Assembly (NCBI GenBank): GCA_964400515.1
Contig: CAYNTJ010000002.1
Coordinates: forward strand, 124,001 to 188,000
Length of the DNA: 64,000 nucleotides
Reading direction: 5' to 3'
Source of the DNA: JAAYHV01 sp964400515
GTDB lineage: Bacteria > Bacillota > Clostridia > Peptostreptococcales > Anaerovoracaceae
Shown: piece after piece, positions 60,414 to 64,000 of the stretch
How positions within the stretch are numbered: position 1 is the stretch's first letter
How the letters are laid out: each line of letters begins with the position of its first letter
Position numbers and translations under genes: made by a program
The notes under the pieces: generated by a model
The model's input: the letters and a program-made list of their open reading frames with translations, nothing else
Told to the model about the DNA's origin: nothing
The model's database searches: none

Positions 60414-61123
60414 ATCACCCTCTTTAAAAAAAATCTAAGATACTTAAGTCTGTATTCATATTCCTTAATCATATTAATATTTAATGTATTACTTTTTTTT
60501 AAATTGTCAAGTACAATTTCAGTTTTTCTGACTTTTCTTTCAAGAAAATCAGAAAGTATTTCCTTATCATTTTCACACATATGAAGGGGCACCTCCAACT
60601 CAACGGAGCTATCCTTTAATTCCTCCACATTAACAGATGAAAGACCTTTTTCCGCAACAATAATCTCCGGTATGTGTCTGTTTTCCCTGACAAGTATATC
60701 CCTTGTTATGTTGTATCCGTTTTTATATAGCCAGTAACGAAGCTCACCGCTGTGATTTCTGGGTTGGAGTATAAGCTTGCCAAATGAATGGGTTTTATTA
60801 ATATCATCCCTTAAAATATCGACTATAAGCCTTCCTCCCATTCCGGCAATAATAACATCATCAACTTCACCAAAGTCTATTACCTTTAGGCCATCCCCCA
60901 GTCTATAATCCACATGAGCATTGCTTTCTTTTGTAAATCTCTCTATATTGTCTCTGCCCTTTTTTAGGGAATCTTTGCTTATATCCACCAATACTATATA
61001 ATCGGATATTCCGTCTTCAATAAGCTTAAGGGGTATATATCCATGGTCACTTCCAATATCGGCAACCCTGTCCCCCTCCCTTATAAAGCTATAGATTACT
61101 TCCAATCTTTGACTTAGCCGCAT
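60410..61123 (-). CDS. trmK: tRNA (adenine-22-N1)-methyltransferase TrmK
   Basis: 237 residues: an N-terminal SAM domain with RVADIGSDHGYIPLKLIEDG (motif I), VDISKDSLKKGRDNIERF and DDVIIAGMGGRLIVDIL, and a C-terminal helical coiled region (about 175-237) that binds tRNA. TrmK methylates A22 in tRNA-Ser and tRNA-Leu. It lies between rpoD (3 bases) and nif3, the usual Bacillota order. Confidence 0.94.
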   Translation of the reverse strand: MRLSQRLEVIYSFIREGDRVADIGSDHGYIPLKLIEDGISDYIVLVDISKDSLKKGRDNIERFTKESNAHVDYRLGDGLKVIDFGEVDDVIIAGMGGRLIVDILRDDINKTHSFGKLILQPRNHSGELRYWLYKNGYNITRDILVRENRHIPEIIVAEKGLSSVNVEELKDSSVELEVPLHMCENDKEILSDFLERKVRKTEIVLDNLKKSNTLNINMIKEYEYRLKYLRFFLKRVI

Positions 61124-61126
61124 TTC

Positions 61127-62257
61127 CTACTCCAAATAATCCTTGAGCTTTTTGCTTCTGCTGGGATGTCTTAGTTTTCTTAGAGCCTTTGCTTCTATCT
61201 GACGTATTCTTTCCCTGGTAACATCAAACTCCTTGCCCACCTCTTCTAAGGTTCTTGGCCTTCCGTCTTCCAGCCCAAACCTTAAGGTCAGCACCTTCTT
61301 CTCCCTTTCGGTCAGTGTATCTAAAACTTCTATTAATTGCTCTTTAAGCATTGAAAATGCCGCAGCATCGGCAGGTGCCGGAACATCCTCATCCGGGATA
61401 AAGTCTCCCAAATGACTGTCTTCCTCTTCACCAATTGGTGTCTCCAATGAAACAGGATCTTGGGATATCTTTTGAATTTCCCTTACCTTTTCCACCGTTA
61501 TCCCCATTTCCTTTGCTATCTCTTCTGCACTGGGCTCCCTGCCGTATTCTTGTAAAAGCTGCCTGGAGACCCTTATTAATTTATTTATAGTTTCCACCAT
61601 ATGAACAGGTATTCTGATTGTCCTTGCCTGATCCGCTATGGACCTTGTAATAGCCTGTCTTATCCACCATGTGGCATAGGTGGAGAATTTATACCCTTTA
61701 GTATAATCAAACTTATCCACCGCTTTTATCAATCCCAAATTACCCTCTTGTATCAGGTCTAAAAACAGCATCCCTCTGCCCACATATCTCTTTGCTATAC
61801 TTACCACCAGTCTCAGATTGCATTCACACAATCTTCTCTTGGCTTCTTCATCACCATTTTCCATCCTGATGGCCAACTCTTTTTCTTCATCTCCCGTCAA
61901 AAGGGCAACCTTACCGATTTCCTTTAAGTACATTCTAACGGGGTCATCTATGGCAACGCCCTTAGGTATAGTGGCATCCAAATCCAGGTCTTCTTCTATC
62001 TCTTCCAGCTCACTGGGATGGGGCTCTCTGTTCTCCACCACATCTATGGATCTTGACATTAAGATTTCGTATGATTCTTCAATATCATTTTTATCAAGCT
62101 CCAATTCCGATAGGTAAAGACTTATCTCTGCAAAGGTCAGCTCATTGTTCTTTTTTCTGGCATCAGACTCCAAATCAGCTAAATAGCGATTTCTCATCTC
62201 CAGGGTTTTTTGACGCTTTTCTTCGTTCTGTTCAACTTCTTTAATTTTTTTGCTCAT
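61127..62257 (-). CDS. rpoD: Primary sigma factor RpoD/SigA
   Basis: 376 residues. Region 1.2 DPVRMYLKEIGKVALLTGDE, region 2 CNLRLVVSIAKRYVGRGMLF, KGYKFSTYATWWIRQAITR, and region 4 EREKKVLTLRFGLEDGRPRT with the HTH FDVTRERIRQIEAKALRKLR. It directs RNA polymerase to the -35/-10 promoters listed above. Region 1.1 is reduced, as in other Clostridia. It lies three bases from dnaG and trmK, a macromolecular-synthesis operon. Confidence 0.97.
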   Translation of the reverse strand: MSKKIKEVEQNEEKRQKTLEMRNRYLADLESDARKKNNELTFAEISLYLSELELDKNDIEESYEILMSRSIDVVENREPHPSELEEIEEDLDLDATIPKGVAIDDPVRMYLKEIGKVALLTGDEEKELAIRMENGDEEAKRRLCECNLRLVVSIAKRYVGRGMLFLDLIQEGNLGLIKAVDKFDYTKGYKFSTYATWWIRQAITRSIADQARTIRIPVHMVETINKLIRVSRQLLQEYGREPSAEEIAKEMGITVEKVREIQKISQDPVSLETPIGEEEDSHLGDFIPDEDVPAPADAAAFSMLKEQLIEVLDTLTEREKKVLTLRFGLEDGRPRTLEEVGKEFDVTRERIRQIEAKALRKLRHPSRSKKLKDYLE

Positions 62258-62260
62258 TAC

Positions 62261-64000
62261 TTAATTACTCCTACACTCCCTAATTTTTACACTAACTTTC
62301 ATAAGCTTTTCAGTTAATTCTTTAATATTTTTTTCGTCGTTATCCTCTTCTGCTATGGCCAAAAGATCAATAATTTCCGCTTCTTCCCTTTTTAACTTGT
62401 TATATTTTATACTGTCTATGCACTGTTTATAAAAAAGCTCCTCGTCGGCACCCACTATAATTTTGCTAAATATATCCCTTAATTCATTCTCTTCATCCAT
62501 ATCAAAGTTTTTGATGAAGGCTTCAAAATCGATGGTTTCTTCCTTTTGATATTTTTCATTTATGACCTGAAAAACATGTCTCCCAAGATCTGATGTGAAC
62601 TCGTATTCATCATCTAGTATATTACCCAAATAGTTGGGATTTGAAACTAACAGCCTTATCAAATTCTTTTCTGCTATCGGCATATCCTTTGTCATTTTTA
62701 TTTGGTTTGTTCTCTCAGGCTTAGGGTTTTCATTTTCCCTATTACCGTTTATTTCCATAACTATGGCCTGTCTTGATATATTAAGCTCTTCACTTAGCTT
62801 TGTAATATATATATCCCTTTCCACAGGACTTAGTTTAAGCAGGATGGGAACGGCACTTTTGATGTATTCCAAAACCTTTAGTTTATCATTTAGATCATAT
62901 CTTTTTTTATTTATGCTTAGCATAAAATCTGTGGCCGGCATAGCATGCTTTATAAGCTTCTCAAAGGCATCCTTTCCGTTTTTCCTTATATAATCGTCCG
63001 GATCCTTTTCTCCCGGTATGATAAGCACCTTTGCCCTTCCCTCCGTCAATCTAATTACCTCAATACCCCTAAGGGCGGCATTGATCCCCGCATCATCCGA
63101 ATCATAGGATAGTACGATATTTTTAGTATATCTTTTCAGAAGTCTGGCCTGATTCTCCGTTAAGGCGGTACCTAAGGATGCCGCAACATTTTTTACTCCG
63201 TACTGATAAAGGGAAATCAAATCCATGTATCCCTCAACCAAAATAACCCCATCCTTATCACCTATATCTCCCTTGGTAAAATTAAGTCCGTATAGGTTAT
63301 TCTTCTTTTTGAACACTGTGCTTTCCGCAGAATTCAAGTATTTTGGCATGCCTTCCCCGATTATTCTACCTCCAAAGCCTATAACCTTGCCCATGGTATT
63401 AAATATGGGAAACATAACCCTATCTCTATACTTATCATATGACCTTTCCCCTTTTTTAGAGATGAGGCCCAATTCGAGTAAATCCTTTTCTTTTACGCCC
63501 TTTGCCAGCATAAAGTCCTTTAAGGATGTCCATTCCTTATCCGCATATCCCACACCGAATTTTTTAAGGGTGGCATCACTTATGCCCCTTTTCTTCATAT
63601 ATGCATAACCGGGATTGTTATCCTTTGTAAATGCTTCATAAAAGAACCTGGCGGCCATAGTGTTTATTTCATAATATTTATCTTGCTTATCATTATTTCT
63701 GTAATCACTTTTTTCCAGTCGGACATTATATTCCTCCGCCAGCTTTTCAATGGCTTCTCCAAAGGTAAGATTATAGTATTTCATCACGAATTCTATAGCA
63801 TCTCCCTTTGCACCGCAGCCAAAGCATGTGAATATCTGCTTGCTCTCAGAAACAATAAAAGAAGGCGTTTTTTCGTTATGGAACGGACAAACACCTTTGA
63901 AATTACTTCCGGCTCTTGTAAGAGAAACAACTTTGCCTATTACATCAACAATGTTTATCTTAGATTTTAATTCATCAATCACATTGTTATTGTATCCCAT
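62261..64000 (-). CDS. dnaG: DNA primase DnaG
   Basis: 579 residues; the ATG is the last three bases of the window (63998-64000). The zinc finger CPFHNEKTPSF ... CFGCGAKGDAIEFVM (about 39-70) is followed by the TOPRIM core (VILVEGYMDLISLYQYGVKN and LSYDSDDAGINAAL) and a C-terminal helicase-binding region. It makes RNA primers for replication. The length is normal, but a start upstream beyond the window cannot be excluded. It is followed by rpoD three bases later. Confidence 0.96.
   Translation of the reverse strand: MGYNNNVIDELKSKINIVDVIGKVVSLTRAGSNFKGVCPFHNEKTPSFIVSESKQIFTCFGCGAKGDAIEFVMKYYNLTFGEAIEKLAEEYNVRLEKSDYRNNDKQDKYYEINTMAARFFYEAFTKDNNPGYAYMKKRGISDATLKKFGVGYADKEWTSLKDFMLAKGVKEKDLLELGLISKKGERSYDKYRDRVMFPIFNTMGKVIGFGGRIIGEGMPKYLNSAESTVFKKKNNLYGLNFTKGDIGDKDGVILVEGYMDLISLYQYGVKNVAASLGTALTENQARLLKRYTKNIVLSYDSDDAGINAALRGIEVIRLTEGRAKVLIIPGEKDPDDYIRKNGKDAFEKLIKHAMPATDFMLSINKKRYDLNDKLKVLEYIKSAVPILLKLSPVERDIYITKLSEELNISRQAIVMEINGNRENENPKPERTNQIKMTKDMPIAEKNLIRLLVSNPNYLGNILDDEYEFTSDLGRHVFQVINEKYQKEETIDFEAFIKNFDMDEENELRDIFSKIIVGADEELFYKQCIDSIKYNKLKREEAEIIDLLAIAEEDNDEKNIKELTEKLMKVSVKIRECRSN

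Overview
The window reads as chromosome of an anaerobic, low-G+C Bacillota, most likely class Clostridia. The evidence is the A+T-rich sequence, strong AGGAGG-type ribosome sites, a Clostridia-like gene order (nusB-xseA-xseB-ispA-dxs-tlyA, mltG-trmR-trhP, leuS-rsfS-yqeK-nadD, secDF-relA-hemZ-hisS-aspS, dnaG-rpoD), an [FeFe] hydrogenase and a 2-hydroxyacyl-CoA dehydratase activase. The genus cannot be read from the sequence. Almost every gene is on the minus strand, so operons read from high to low coordinates. No sporulation gene, mobile element or CRISPR array was seen.

Bases 1-7.9 kb are an accessory region. It holds a LoaP/NusG-type specialised antiterminator at the left edge (its target operon would lie beyond base 1), a small lipoprotein, a WG-repeat membrane protein broken by a one-base deletion, a Sel1-repeat lipoprotein, a candidate small RNA, decayed sequence, and a two-gene unit (ketopantoate-reductase-like gene, also frameshifted, plus a CDF cation exporter) led by a recognisable NiCo (czcD) riboswitch. 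Related hairpin terminators and a 24-bp palindrome recur here.

Bases 7.9-36.4 kb are housekeeping: aminotransferase, isoprenoid precursor synthesis (dxs, ispA), exonuclease VII, NusB, tRNA wobble modification (trhP/trmR), MltG, EF-P, RNase J, four aminoacyl-tRNA synthesis or NAD genes (leuS, nadD, aspS, hisS), HemZ, RelA, a fused SecDF and YajC. Two tRNA-Leu genes sit just upstream of yajC.

Bases 36.7-44.3 kb carry a flavin-reductase/PCP-reductase-like fusion, an orphan prepilin with a lectin-like domain, coaE, polA, a P1-family peptidase, and a LysR regulator divergent from a small PQ-loop transporter with a clear T-N11-A operator between them.

Bases 44.2-50.2 kb form one apparent five-gene operon joining a NitT/TauT-type ABC transporter to a GltD-like flavoprotein carrying a NuoF-type Fe-S domain and an [FeFe] hydrogenase. 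Bases 50.2-57.9 kb hold a methyltransferase, an OPT transporter, 6S RNA, yebC and a giant dehydratase activase interrupted by one in-frame TAG. Bases 57.9-64 kb hold a MATE transporter, RNase P RNA, nif3, trmK, rpoD and dnaG.

The most noteworthy items are the NiCo riboswitch unit, the TAG-split activase, the transporter-hydrogenase operon, the LoaP gene with its leader hairpins, and the candidate small RNA with a Shine-Dalgarno-complementary loop.
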